Shown: one piece after another, positions 12,464 to 21,129 of the stretch | Layout of the letters: each line of letters begins with the position of its first letter | Position numbering within the stretch: position 1 is the stretch's first letter | Origin: Oharaeibacter diazotrophicus | GTDB lineage: Bacteria; Pseudomonadota; Alphaproteobacteria; Rhizobiales; Pleomorphomonadaceae | DNA length: 64,000 bases | NCBI RefSeq assembly: GCF_004362745.1 | Contig: NZ_SNXY01000007.1 | Coordinates: forward strand, 310,001-374,000 | Direction of reading: 5' to 3' | Made by a program: the position numbers and the translations under genes | The notes under the pieces: generated by a model | Seen by the model: the letters and a program-made list of their open reading frames with translations, nothing else | Told to the model about the DNA's origin: nothing | Databases searched by the model: none

Positions 12464-12847
12464 TCACGGCGTCGGCGCGGCGGCCTCGAGCGAGCGGTAG
12501 CCCTCCGGCCGGAACCGCGGCAGGCACAGGCAAAGGAAGACGAGGTCGTCGTCGCCGACGGCGGTGACGCGCTGCGGCGCGCCGGCGGGGATGTCGACCG
12601 CGTCGCCGGGGCCGACCGGGAAGGCCGCGCCGCCGCCCTCCATCAGGCCGCGGCCGGACAGCACCACGTAGATCTCGCGGACGTCGAGGGTGTGGAGCTC
12701 GGTGGTGACGCCGGGCTCGACACGGGCGCGGGCGAGCGACACCCCCGGCAGCTCGTCACGGTTCAGGAGCTCCAGGATGTGGCAGCGCTCGTCGGTCGGG
12801 AACTCGCCGTGGCCGGAGGCGGGCAGGAGGCGGGGCGCGAGGGGCAC
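12464..12847 (-). CDS. Cupin-domain protein
   Basis: 127 residues forming one small beta-barrel. Cupin motif 1 is visible as VEPGVTTELHTLDVREIYVVLSGRG, with its metal-type His and Glu, and motif 2 is weaker (GPGDAVDIPAGAPQRVTAVGDDDLVFLCLC). Such stand-alone cupins bind metals or small molecules and act as isomerases, dioxygenases or sensors; nothing here tells which. It follows, on the same strand, the hairpins closing the paralogue array and is probably transcribed alone. Confidence 0.8.
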   Translation of the reverse strand: MPLAPRLLPASGHGEFPTDERCHILELLNRDELPGVSLARARVEPGVTTELHTLDVREIYVVLSGRGLMEGGGAAFPVGPGDAVDIPAGAPQRVTAVGDDDLVFLCLCLPRFRPEGYRSLEAAAPTP

Positions 12848-12922
12848 GGCTGGGTCCCGGTTGACGCGGTCCGCGATCCTAGGCCGGCCGGGCGGCCGGG
12901 CGCAAACGGCGTGCGAACGCGA

Positions 12923-12951
12923 AACGGCGCCGGAGGAGATCCGGCGCCGTT
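12923..12951 (-). terminator. 12-bp stem hairpin downstream of the secreted-paralogue array
   Basis: AACGGCGCCGGA (12923-12934) is inversely repeated at 12940-12951 around a 5-nt loop. On the minus strand it lies ~80 nt after the last array gene and ahead of the cupin gene. Confidence 0.6.
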
Positions 12952-12994
12952 GCGGGCCGCCCCGTCGGGGGCGGTGGGCGTTCGATCGCCGCGG

Positions 12995-13015
12995 CCCGCT
13001 CCCCTCGGGAGCGGG
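12995..13015 (-). terminator. 9-bp stem hairpin right after the last array gene
   Basis: CCCGCTCCC (12995-13003) and GGGAGCGGG (13007-13015) form a tight stem with a 3-nt loop, 17 nt beyond the stop codon of the gene ending at 13033. Confidence 0.65.
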
Positions 13016-13032
13016 TCGGCGGCGAGCCGGCG

Positions 13033-13326
13033 TCAGCGGCTGGAGTCGCCGTTGACGATGTCGAGCGTCGCGGCGTTCGCCGAGACCGAGCCGTGGGTCG
13101 TCACGACCGGCGCGGCCGAGGCGAGGGCGGCGGAGGCGACGTCCTGCTGCGACTGCGTCAGGTCGACCACCGGGGTCGAGACGTAGCCGCCGGTGTCGGC
13201 GACGGCGAAGGCGGTCGCGCGGGAGGCGGCGTCGCTCTGCGACAGCGCCGGGTCGAAGGCGGCCGAGGCGGCCGAGGTGAAGGCGACCAGGGCGATCGCG
13301 GCGGCGGAGAGGATGCGGGTGTTCAT
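13033..13326 (-). CDS. Small secreted protein, array copy 1 (unknown family)
   Basis: 97 residues: a clear Sec signal peptide (MNTRILSAAAIALVAFTS, likely cut after SAASA) and a ~75-residue mature part with no Cys and no membrane segment. It is the most divergent of four tandem paralogues but keeps the family features: a first SQSDAA block, YVSTPVVDLTQSQQD, PVVTTHGS, and a C-terminal TLDIVNGD. Its signal peptide and leader are nearly identical to those of copy 2. Distal position on the minus strand makes it the last gene of a possible four-gene transcript, followed by two hairpins. Function unknown; probably periplasmic or extracellular. Confidence 0.85.
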   Translation of the reverse strand: MNTRILSAAAIALVAFTSAASAAFDPALSQSDAASRATAFAVADTGGYVSTPVVDLTQSQQDVASAALASAAPVVTTHGSVSANAATLDIVNGDSSR

Positions 13327-13398
13327 GACGGTCTCGATTTCAGGATCGGGCGGACGGAGGGCGTCGCGCCGGGGAGGGAAGAGGGTGTGGTCGCCGGT

Positions 13399-13701
13399 TC
13401 AGCGGGTCTGGTCACCGAGGGCGAAGTCGATCGCCGGGGCCTTCTGCACCGGGATGGCACCGTGGGTGGTGACGACCGGGACGGCCTGCGAGCGGACGAT
13501 CTCGTTGGCGTCCTGCTGCGACAGGGCGAGGTCGATCGCCGGGGTCGTCACGTAGCCATTGGCCGAGGGGGCGACCGTGAAGGCGTTGGCGCGCTGGGCG
13601 GCGTCCTGGGCGCTGTTCATGAAGTCGACGCCGGCGGCCGAAGCGGCCGAGGTGAGGGCGACCAGGGCGATCGCGGCGGCGGAGAGGATGCGGGTGTTCA
13701 T
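13399..13701 (-). CDS. Small secreted protein, array copy 2 (mosaic of copies 1 and 3)
   Basis: 100 residues. Signal peptide MNTRILSAAAIALVALTS matches copy 1 except for one residue, whereas the mature part (GVDFMNSAQDAAQRANAF..., TPAIDLALSQQDANEIVRSQ, PVVTTHGAIPVQKAPAIDF) is nearly identical to copy 3. The DNA shows the same split, so this copy looks like a product of unequal crossover or gene conversion. The upstream leader (CGGTCTCGATTTCA) repeats that of copy 1. No Cys, no TM beyond the signal peptide, no recognised domain. Confidence 0.87.
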   Translation of the reverse strand: MNTRILSAAAIALVALTSAASAAGVDFMNSAQDAAQRANAFTVAPSANGYVTTPAIDLALSQQDANEIVRSQAVPVVTTHGAIPVQKAPAIDFALGDQTR

Positions 13702-13778
13702 GACGGTCTCGATTTCAGAATCGGGCGGACGGTGGGCGTCGCGCCGGAAGGGAAGGGGAAGAGGGTGGAGCCGCCGGT

Positions 13779-14084
13779 TCAGCGGATCTGATCGCCGAGG
13801 GCGAAGTCGATCGCCGGGGCCTTCTGCACCGGGATGGCGCCGTGGGTGGTGACGACCGGGACGGCCTGCGAGCGGACGATCTCGTTGGCGTCCTGCTGCG
13901 ACAGGGCGAGGTCGATCGCCGGGGTGGTCACGTAGCCGTTGGCCGAGGGGGCGACCGTGAAGGCGTTGGCGCGCTGGGCGGCGTCCTGGGCGCTGTTGGC
14001 GAAGTCGACGCCGCCGGCGGCCGAGGCGACCGAGGTCAGGGCGATCAGGGCGGCGGCGGAGAGGGTGACGAGCTTGGTGGTCAT
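13779..14084 (-). CDS. Small secreted protein, array copy 3
   Basis: 101 residues from ATG at 14084 (MTTKLVTLSAAALIALTS), which has the SD AAGAAGG ~9 nt upstream; the longer frame to 14132 is not needed. Signal peptide then a mature ~77 residues almost identical to copy 2, differing at a few positions (FANS for FMNS, DQIR for DQTR). Three short internal repeats can be seen: VDFANSAQD, IDLALSQQD and IDFALGDQ. The leader and signal peptide differ from those of copies 1 and 2. Function unknown. Confidence 0.88.
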   Translation of the reverse strand: MTTKLVTLSAAALIALTSVASAAGGVDFANSAQDAAQRANAFTVAPSANGYVTTPAIDLALSQQDANEIVRSQAVPVVTTHGAIPVQKAPAIDFALGDQIR

Positions 14085-14202
14085 GATGGTCTTGCCTTCT
14101 TGAATGTCCGGGCTGCCGGGAGGGGGCGCCACGGGGAGGGGAGAAGTCTCGGGAGGACGCTTCGGAGGTCGGGTCGCGGGAGGGGTGGACCCGCGTCGGA
14201 GA

Positions 14203-14505
14203 TCAGCGGGTCTGGTCGCCGATGGCGAGGTCGATCGCCGGGGCGGTGGCCGTCGCGGCAGCGCCGTGGGTGGTCACGACGGCGACGGCCTGGGAGCGGA
14301 CGATCTCGTTGGCGTCCTGCTGCGACAGCGCGAGGTCGATCGCCGGGGTGGTGACGCGGCCGTCGGCCGACGGGGCGACCGAGAAGGCCTGGGCGCGCTG
14401 GGCGGCGTCCTGGGCGCTGTTGGCGAAGTCGACGCCGGCGGCGGAAGCGGCCGAGGTCAGCGCGATCAGGGCGGCGGCGGCGATGGTGGAGATCTTGGCG
14501 TTCAT
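14203..14505 (-). CDS. Small secreted protein, array copy 4
   Basis: 100 residues from ATG at 14505 (MNAKISTIAAAALIALTS), giving a normal signal peptide; the frame extending to 14685 has an Arg-rich, non-signal N-terminus and is rejected. Mature region shares GVDFANSAQDAAQRA, TTPAIDLALSQQDANEIVRSQ and VVTTHG with copies 2 and 3, but the linker after THG is Ala/Thr-rich (AAATATAPAID). It is the promoter-proximal gene of the array if all four are one transcript. Only a weak SD (GGGATGA) is visible. Function unknown. Confidence 0.86.
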   Translation of the reverse strand: MNAKISTIAAAALIALTSAASAAGVDFANSAQDAAQRAQAFSVAPSADGRVTTPAIDLALSQQDANEIVRSQAVAVVTTHGAAATATAPAIDLAIGDQTR

Positions 14506-14906
14506 GGTAATCATCCCGTATTTTGTTCGTCTGACCGATCGACGTTGAAGTTTTCGTCTCGGTACTGGGCGGTTCGTTGTCGTCCGCCTCGGTGACCCTG
14601 ATCTAATCCAGCCGGCCGACCGGTGGAAGAGGGTCGCCATTGAACAAACCGTTACGCAATTCGTGATCGATCCGGGGGTGGTCACCTGTCGATCACGTGG
14701 GAGTGATCTTCACTTTACCTTTCGCGATGAAACGTTCCGGCCGGTGGCAGCACCGGTTCGCCGCGCCGCGCTCCACCCCCGTCCGCGCCGCGGCCGCGGC
14801 GGCCCGCGGGGTTGCGGGAGCGGCGCCCGCCGTGCGAAATCGCCGGGTCGCCCCCGTCCGGGGCGAGCGATGCGGCGCCGGCACCCGGTGCCACGGCGGA
14901 GGTGCC
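14506..14906. promoter_or_regulatory. Divergent intergenic region between the secreted array and the amidohydrolase, with a 9-bp inverted repeat
   Basis: This 400-bp stretch has no credible gene. It is more A/T-rich near 14510-14730 than its surroundings, consistent with promoters. CGTGATCGA (14662-14670) and TCGATCACG (14689-14697) form a perfect inverted repeat with an 18-bp spacer, which suits a dimeric regulator or two half-sites. No clear -35/-10 pair can be assigned. Confidence 0.4.
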
Positions 14907-16232
14907 ATGACGGCCGGCTCTCACGATCTCGTCATCCGCGGCGCGACGCTCGTCACGTGTGATCCCGAGGGCACGGTGCTCGCCGACGCGGCCGTCGCGA
15001 TCAGGGGTGAAAAGATCGACTGGATCGGCCCGACGGCCCTTGCGCCGGCCTCGGCGCGCCGCGTGATCGAAGCCCGTGACCGCATTCTGATGCCCGGTCT
15101 CGTCAACCTGCACTGCCACGCCGCCGACAGTCTGTTTCGCGGGCTGGTCGAGGACCTCCCGCTGGAGCCGTGGCTGCAGACCGTCTGGAAGGCGGAGCGG
15201 GCGATCCTGACCGAGGAGACCTGCGAGCTCGGTGCGCGTCTCGGCTTCGCCGAGCTGCTGCTCTCCGGCGTCACCACCGTGATGGACATGTTCTGGCACC
15301 CGGAGGCGACGGTGCGGGCGGCCAAGGCGCTCGGCATCCGCGTCGCCACCGGCGGCATCTTCTTCGACTTCCCCGGCATGGACGGCCACGGCGCCGAACG
15401 TCGGCGCGCCGACGCCGAGGCCTTCGCGGCCGCGCACGCGGGCGATCCCACGGTGTTCGTCGGCACGCTGCCGCACGGCACCTACACGGTGGGGCCGGCC
15501 GGGCTCGCCGACGCCTTCGCGGTGGCCGAGGCCGCGGGCGGCTTCTTCTCGACCCACGCCGCCGAGACGCGCGCCGAGCAGGACACCGTGACCGGCCGCT
15601 ACGGCCGGAGCGTGATCCGCCACCTCGGCGCGCTCGGCCTGTTGTCGCCGCGCACGGTGCTGGCGCACTGCGTCCACGTCGACGCCGAGGAGATCGCAGC
15701 GATGGCGGCCTCGGGCACCACGGTCGCGCACAATCCGCTGTCGAACCTGAAGCTCGCCTCCGGCTTCGCGCCGGTGCCGGCGATGCTGGAAGCCGGCGTC
15801 AACGTCGCCCTCGGCACCGACGGCGCCATCTCCGGCAACGACATCGACCTCTGGCTGGCGATGCGGCTCGCCGCGACGCTGCACAAGGCGGTGACCGGCG
15901 ACGCCACCGCGGTGTCGCCGCGCCAGGCGCTCGCGATGGCGACCACGGCCGGCGCGCGCGCCCTCGGCGCGTCCGACCGGATCGGTTCGATCGAGGTCGG
16001 CAAGCAGGCGGACCTGGTGCTGGTCGCGACCGACCGCGTCCACGCGGCACCGCTGTTCGACCCGGTCGCCCACCTCGTCTTCGCCGCCGGCCGGGCCGAC
16101 GTGACCGATGTCCTGGTCGCCGGGCGGCCGGTGGTCGAGGCCGGCCGCCTCCTCACGGCCGACGTGCCGGCCCTCCTCGCCGACGTCCACGCGCTGAAGG
16201 CGCGCACGCTGGCGAGCATCGGTCGGACGTGA
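14907..16232 (+). CDS. Metal-dependent amidohydrolase (TrzN/MtaD/SAH-deaminase group)
   Basis: 441 residues from ATG at 14907, preceded by GGCGGAGG; the upstream extension of the frame is Arg/Ala-rich and unsupported. It is a cytoplasmic TIM-barrel hydrolase of the subtype that deaminates nucleosides and triazines. Metal and catalytic residues are in place: H69 and H71 (NLHCHAADSLFRG), H217 and E220 (STHAAETRAEQ), H254 (LAHCVHVD), D305 (LGTDGAISGND). MxLFRG-like sequence after HxH is typical of S-adenosylhomocysteine / 5'-methylthioadenosine / 5'-deoxyadenosine deaminases, so a purine-nucleoside substrate is likely but unproved. It is monocistronic. Confidence 0.88.
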   Translation: MTAGSHDLVIRGATLVTCDPEGTVLADAAVAIRGEKIDWIGPTALAPASARRVIEARDRILMPGLVNLHCHAADSLFRGLVEDLPLEPWLQTVWKAERAILTEETCELGARLGFAELLLSGVTTVMDMFWHPEATVRAAKALGIRVATGGIFFDFPGMDGHGAERRRADAEAFAAAHAGDPTVFVGTLPHGTYTVGPAGLADAFAVAEAAGGFFSTHAAETRAEQDTVTGRYGRSVIRHLGALGLLSPRTVLAHCVHVDAEEIAAMAASGTTVAHNPLSNLKLASGFAPVPAMLEAGVNVALGTDGAISGNDIDLWLAMRLAATLHKAVTGDATAVSPRQALAMATTAGARALGASDRIGSIEVGKQADLVLVATDRVHAAPLFDPVAHLVFAAGRADVTDVLVAGRPVVEAGRLLTADVPALLADVHALKARTLASIGRT

Positions 16233-16313
16233 GCCCAAGCGCGCGACGTCCCGACCACGGGTCGGAACGCCCACGGGCGCCGGCCGCGAGGCCGCAACCT
16301 TGCACGAGACCGG

Positions 16314-17369
16314 TCAGCGCGGCTCGGCGATGCGGTGCTCGCGGCGGTCGCCCTCGGTGACGTAGCTCTCGTCGATCACCTTCTGCAGCTCCATGGCGCG
16401 GCGGAACGTCGGCTCTTCGGCGGCGCCGGTGAGGACGGCGCGGGCGAAGCGGTCGTAGTTTGTAGGCACCGTCTCGACCGGTACGTCGCGCCAGTTCTGG
16501 GTATGGACGTCCTCGCCGCAGCAGGCCTTGAGCGTCGAGCCGTCGAAGCCGTGCTGCACCTCGAGGCCGCCCTTGTCGCCGAACAGGCGCAGGCGCAGCG
16601 TGTTGGCGTAGCCCGAGGCCCAGCGGCTGGCGTGGATGACGCCGAGCGCGCCGTTGGCGAACTCGACGGTGGCCGAGAAGCTGTCGTTGGCGTCGAGCGG
16701 GTAGTCGCCGATGCGGTCGCCCTCGGCCTTGTGGAAGGTCTTGAGCCGGCAGAACAGATTGTCGACGTCGCTCGCCGCGCCCCAGGAGGCGAAGTCGAGG
16801 ATGTGGATGCCGACGTCGCCGAGCACGCCCTTGGAGCCGTGGGCGGTGGAGAGCCGCCACAGCCAGCGGTCCTCGGTGCGCCAGTCGCCCCAGTGCAGGC
16901 CGACCAGCCAGCTCTGCAGGTAGCTCGCCTCGACGTGGCGGACCTCGCCGATCACGCCGTCGAGCACCAGCTGGCGCGCCTTTTGGATCTCCGGGACGTT
17001 GCGGTAGGACAGGTTGACCATGGCGACGACGCCGGCGTTCTCGGCCGCGAGGGTCATCTCGAGGGCGTCGGCGTAGGTCACCGCCAGCGGCTTCTCGCAG
17101 AAGACGTGCCGGCCGGCCCGGATCAGCTTCATCGTGGTCGGATGATGCTCGGCGTCGGGCGTGACGTTGGCGACGGCGTCGAAGTCGCCCCAGGCGATCG
17201 CCTCGTCGAGGCTGGTGAAGCCGTTCGGGATGTTGTGGCCGGCGCAGAAGGCGTCCACGCGCGAGGCCATGATGTCGACCGCGCCGACGACGGAGACGCC
17301 GTCGATCGCCGCGAAATGCTTGGCGTGGTTGGCCGCCATCGAACCGGTGCCGAGGATGAGGAGCCGCAT
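16314..17369 (-). CDS. Gfo/Idh/MocA-family oxidoreductase, ThuB-like
   Basis: 351 residues: N-terminal Rossmann domain with GTGSMAANHAKHFAAIDG binding NAD(P), the family EKPLA motif (VFCEKPLAVTYADAL) and a C-terminal alpha/beta domain (GVLGDVGIHILDFASWG holds the catalytic-type Asp/His). Such enzymes oxidise or reduce sugar hydroxyls in the cytoplasm. The gene lies downstream of a ThuA-domain gene on the same strand, the arrangement of thuAB in Sinorhizobium, where the pair acts on 3-keto derivatives of trehalose and related disaccharides. The mRNA shows no good SD before ATG 17369. Assignment as thuB is inferred from pairing. Confidence 0.87.
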   Translation of the reverse strand: MRLLILGTGSMAANHAKHFAAIDGVSVVGAVDIMASRVDAFCAGHNIPNGFTSLDEAIAWGDFDAVANVTPDAEHHPTTMKLIRAGRHVFCEKPLAVTYADALEMTLAAENAGVVAMVNLSYRNVPEIQKARQLVLDGVIGEVRHVEASYLQSWLVGLHWGDWRTEDRWLWRLSTAHGSKGVLGDVGIHILDFASWGAASDVDNLFCRLKTFHKAEGDRIGDYPLDANDSFSATVEFANGALGVIHASRWASGYANTLRLRLFGDKGGLEVQHGFDGSTLKACCGEDVHTQNWRDVPVETVPTNYDRFARAVLTGAAEEPTFRRAMELQKVIDESYVTEGDRREHRIAEPR

Positions 17370-17668
17370 GGGAGGTCGCTCGGGAGGAGGGGTGGTCGTT
17401 CGGGGGGAGGGTACGCGGGAACCGGCGCGGCGGCGCCGGACGCCGGGTGGCCCGGGGGGCGGTGCCGCACGAGAGGGGAGGCGGCCGCCGCGACGTCGAG
17501 CCCACCATGGGCGCGCCGCGCGGCGATCGTTTGACGAGGATGCGATGGTCCGATGGCGGCGGGCCGGCGATCGTCCGGCGGCGGGGCGCTCCCGGAGAAG
17601 CAGCGGCGGCGCGGTTTCCGGCCGGCCGTGGGGGCGGACGGCCGCGCAGGACGCGGCCGTCCGGGGGA
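17370..17668. other. 299-bp intergenic stretch between the thuA-like and thuB-like genes
   Basis: No gene is supported here. It begins, on the minus strand, with the strong hairpin at 17636-17662 and otherwise holds only G-rich sequence. The gap is long for genes thought to work together, so the oxidoreductase may have its own promoter here. Confidence 0.5.
17636..17662 (-). terminator. 11-bp stem hairpin after the ThuA-like gene
   Basis: GGACGGCCGCG (17636-17646) and CGCGGCCGTCC (17652-17662) pair perfectly with a 5-nt loop, 6 nt past the stop of the ThuA-domain gene. No U tract. It could limit read-through into the oxidoreductase gene. Confidence 0.6.
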
Positions 17669-18454
17669 TCAGCGGTAGCCGGCCTCGCCGGGGGCGTGCA
17701 GCTTCGGCCCGCGCTCCTCGATCTTCTCGGGGGCGGTCTCGGTCGGCACGTTCGGGGCGTCGTGGATGCCGATCCAGGCGGCGGCGGGGTTGTAGGCCCA
17801 CTTCACCGCGTTGAGCAGCACCCGGCGGACGTTGGGATCGTGGTAGGTCGGATAGGTCTCGTGGCCAGGGCGGAAGTAGAACACGTTGCCGGCGCCGCGC
17901 TTGTAGCAGAGGCCGGAGCGGAACACCTCGCCGCCCTGGAACCAGGACACGAACACCGTCTCCATCGGCTCCGGCACCGAGAAGGGCTCGCCGTACATCT
18001 CCTCGTTCTCGAGCTCGAAATACTCGGGCAGCCCGGCGGCGATCGGATGGTTGCGGTTGATGACCCAGAGCCGCTCGCGCTCGCCGGCCTCGCGCCACTT
18101 CAGGGCGCAGGGCGTGCCCATCAGGCGCTTGAAGATCTTGGAGAAGTGGCCGGAGTGCAGGACGATGAGGCCCATGCCCTCGAAGACCCGGCGGGCGACG
18201 CGCTCGACGACGGCGTCGTCGACCTCCCCGTGGGCCTGATGGCCCCACCAGACCAGCACGTCGGTGGCCGCCAGCTTCTCTTCGGTCAGCCCGTGCTCGG
18301 GGTCCTGCAGCGTCACCGTGGAGACGGCGACGGTGGGGTCGGCGGCGATCGCGGAGGCGATCGTCGCGTGCATGCCGTCCGGATAGATGGACCGGACGAT
18401 CTCGTTGGTCTGCTCGTGGACGTTCTCGCCCCACACGGTCGTGCGGATGGTCAC
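17669..18454 (-). CDS. ThuA-domain protein (trehalose-utilisation type)
   Basis: 261 residues using GTG at 18454 ([15 protein letters not shown]), because GGGGAGG lies ~7 nt upstream; ATG at 18469 would put this SD inside the gene. The fold is glutamine-amidotransferase-like: [22 protein letters not shown] at the start, [16 protein letters not shown], a [19 protein letters not shown] strand, [16 protein letters not shown] and [22 protein letters not shown]. ThuA of Sinorhizobium participates in trehalose/maltose keto-sugar catabolism. The two AAGCGCTT palindromes upstream suggest LacI-family control. Confidence 0.88.
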   Translation of the reverse strand: MTIRTTVWGENVHEQTNEIVRSIYPDGMHATIASAIAADPTVAVSTVTLQDPEHGLTEEKLAATDVLVWWGHQAHGEVDDAVVERVARRVFEGMGLIVLHSGHFSKIFKRLMGTPCALKWREAGERERLWVINRNHPIAAGLPEYFELENEEMYGEPFSVPEPMETVFVSWFQGGEVFRSGLCYKRGAGNVFYFRPGHETYPTYHDPNVRRVLLNAVKWAYNPAAAWIGIHDAPNVPTETAPEKIEERGPKLHAPGEAGYR

Positions 18455-18489
18455 GCTACGCCTCCCCATGGCTCGGATGAAACGATCCA

Positions 18490-18499
18490 AAGCGCTTCC
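18490..18499. promoter_or_regulatory. LacI-family-type operator, proximal (AAAGCGCTTC)
   Basis: A palindromic AAGCGCTT core at 18491-18498, 36 bp upstream of the ThuA-like GTG start. AAGCGCTT-centred palindromes are typical of LacI-family sugar repressors in alphaproteobacteria. Confidence 0.6.
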
Positions 18500-18583
18500 G
18501 CGAACCACTGTCAAGGGCCGCGGAGGAGCGCCGGACGGATTTTGTTTTCGGCGGAATCCCGCCGCAATCCGGCCGTTCTCACG

Positions 18584-18599
18584 CTCGAAGCGCTTTGAG
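18584..18599. promoter_or_regulatory. LacI-family-type operator, distal (CTCGAAGCGCTTTGAG)
   Basis: A second, longer palindrome with the same AAGCGCTT core, centred 97 bp from the first. Two sites at this spacing allow DNA looping by a tetrameric or paired repressor. No LacI-family gene is in the window. The rest of 18455-18770 holds no gene. Confidence 0.62.
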
Positions 18600-18770
18600 T
18601 TTCGGTAACCCCTCGGACACCCCTCGGGTTCCCGCCGCGGCAGCGCGCGCCGGCCGCTCGGAGACCTCGCGGCGGGCCGGTTCGTCGCGGCGCCCGCTCG
18701 GGGCGTTGCAACGGCGGGCGGGCTTCACTAGGGTCCCGCGCCGATCCAGCCCTTCGTCCGGGGACAAGCC

Positions 18771-19631
<861 letters not shown>

Positions 19632-19763
19632 TCCCGCGCCCCGGCGCCGGGTGAAACCTCGCGTCAACCATCGCGCGAAAAATCGCGCGCGGGCGCTGAT
19701 CCGGCAACCGGGGCGTCATGTCCGGCACGTCAAAGTCGCGGTCTCCACGGCACGGGGGCCGCG

Positions 19764-20324
19764 ATGTCGCTGTTCAATCTCCTGTTCGGGTTCCGCGGCC
19801 GGATCGGCCGGCTCGCCTTCTGGGTCGGCGGCCTCGTGCCGATGCTGATCTCGATCGCCATCGTTTTCGCGCTGTTAGCCATGTGGCGCGCCGGTCCGGA
19901 GGGGCCGTCGCCGGCCGCCTTTGCGCTGCTGTTCCTCGGCTTCCTGGTCGGGCTTTGGATCACCGTCGCGCTTCAGGTCAAGCGCTGGCACGACCGTGAC
20001 AAGTCGGCGGTGTGGCTGCTGATGAACTGCGTGCCCTACGTCGGCTCGCTCTGGGTGCTGGTCGAGTGCGGCTTCCTCGCCGGCACGCCCGGCCCGAACC
20101 GCTACGATCTCGACCCGGCCGACCGCGCCGCCCTCGACGCGGCGCTGCGGGACGAGATCGTGGCGCGTGTCGTCCGCCGCGACGTCGCCGCCGGCCCGGG
20201 CGAGACGCCGGACGCCGGCCCGGACGCTCGGTCGCCGTCCGATGGCGGCTGGTCGCGACCGGCCGGCTGGCAGGGCGGCGGCCCAAGCAACCCGCCGCAG
20301 ACCTTCGGCCGGCGCGGGCTCTGA
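19764..20324 (+). CDS. DUF805 inner-membrane protein
   Basis: 186 residues. The start MSLFNLLFGFRGRIGRLAFW is the signature of DUF805, followed by three to four membrane helices (to ~residue 115) with the family's VKRWHDRDKSAVWLL loop and ECGFLAGTPGPNRY. A ~70-residue cytoplasmic Gly/Pro-rich tail ends the protein and is longer than usual. The function of the family is unknown. It follows dapD by ~130 bp on the same strand. Confidence 0.88.
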   Translation: MSLFNLLFGFRGRIGRLAFWVGGLVPMLISIAIVFALLAMWRAGPEGPSPAAFALLFLGFLVGLWITVALQVKRWHDRDKSAVWLLMNCVPYVGSLWVLVECGFLAGTPGPNRYDLDPADRAALDAALRDEIVARVVRRDVAAGPGETPDAGPDARSPSDGGWSRPAGWQGGGPSNPPQTFGRRGL

Positions 20325-20436
20325 GACCGTCGCGCTTCCCGCATCGTCCGACCGCCCGCCCTTTTCGCCGCGACGCCATGGCGCCGGGCGGCTCCGGCGC
20401 CTAGACTGTGCGCGGGGCTCGGGCAAGGAGGACGTG

Positions 20437-20877
20437 ATGCGCATCGTCGTCGCCACCCTCGCGGCGTTGGTCGCGGGCGCCGCCGTGGCCGCCGAACCGG
20501 CGCCGCCGCCGGTGGACGGCCCCGTGGCCGCGGAGGACAACTTCGCGATCGCCCCGGCCGAGGGCCGCCACCTCAAGATCGACCGCCGCGACGGCCGGAT
20601 CTCGCTCTGCGAGGAGAAGGCCGGCGCGTGGCGCTGCAGCCTCGTGCCCGACGACCGCGACGCCTACGAGGGCGAGATCGCCGCGCTGAAGAAGCGCGTC
20701 GCAGACCTCGAGGCCGAGGTCGCGGCCCTTCGCGCCGAGCGCCGCCCGCCGGCGGACGCCGCGGACGAGGAGAAGCGGCTCGACGAGTTCCTCGACTTCT
20801 CCGACAAGGCGTTCCGGCGCTTCTTCGGCATGGTCCGCGAGATGCGCCGCGAGTTCGGCGACGAGAGCCGGATCTGA
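20437..20877 (+). CDS. Secreted/periplasmic coiled-coil protein of unknown function
   Basis: 146 residues from ATG 20437, with a textbook SD (AAGGAGG) 5-11 nt before it; the frame extends upstream but without support. A short signal peptide (MRIVVATLAALVAGAAVAAEP) precedes a region with LKIDRRDGRISLCEEKAGAWRCSLVPDDRD (two Cys that may pair), then a strong coiled coil ~75-105 (EIAALKKRVADLEAEVAALRAE) and a charged C-terminal helix. Similar small proteins are common beside signalling genes in Hyphomicrobiales but have no assigned role. The LuxR-type regulator follows after 252 bp. Confidence 0.8.
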   Translation: MRIVVATLAALVAGAAVAAEPAPPPVDGPVAAEDNFAIAPAEGRHLKIDRRDGRISLCEEKAGAWRCSLVPDDRDAYEGEIAALKKRVADLEAEVAALRAERRPPADAADEEKRLDEFLDFSDKAFRRFFGMVREMRREFGDESRI

Positions 20878-21129
20878 GGCGGGAAAGTCCCGCGTCCCTT
20901 GCATTTCCGCCCCTCGGCATCTTCCAGGCTTGCAGGGCGGGGGCGAGGATAGATACTGTTTTCACGAGACGGTCGCGGCGGTCCCGGACGGGTGCCGCCG
21001 TCGGAGGGGAGGAGGGCCCGCGAGAAGGCCCCGTCGGGCGGACGACAGGATCGTCCCGCCCCGTTCCCCGCCGACCCGGACGCTCCCGCACGGGGTGCCG
21101 GTCGCCGTCGCGCGAGGGGGGAGAGCGCC

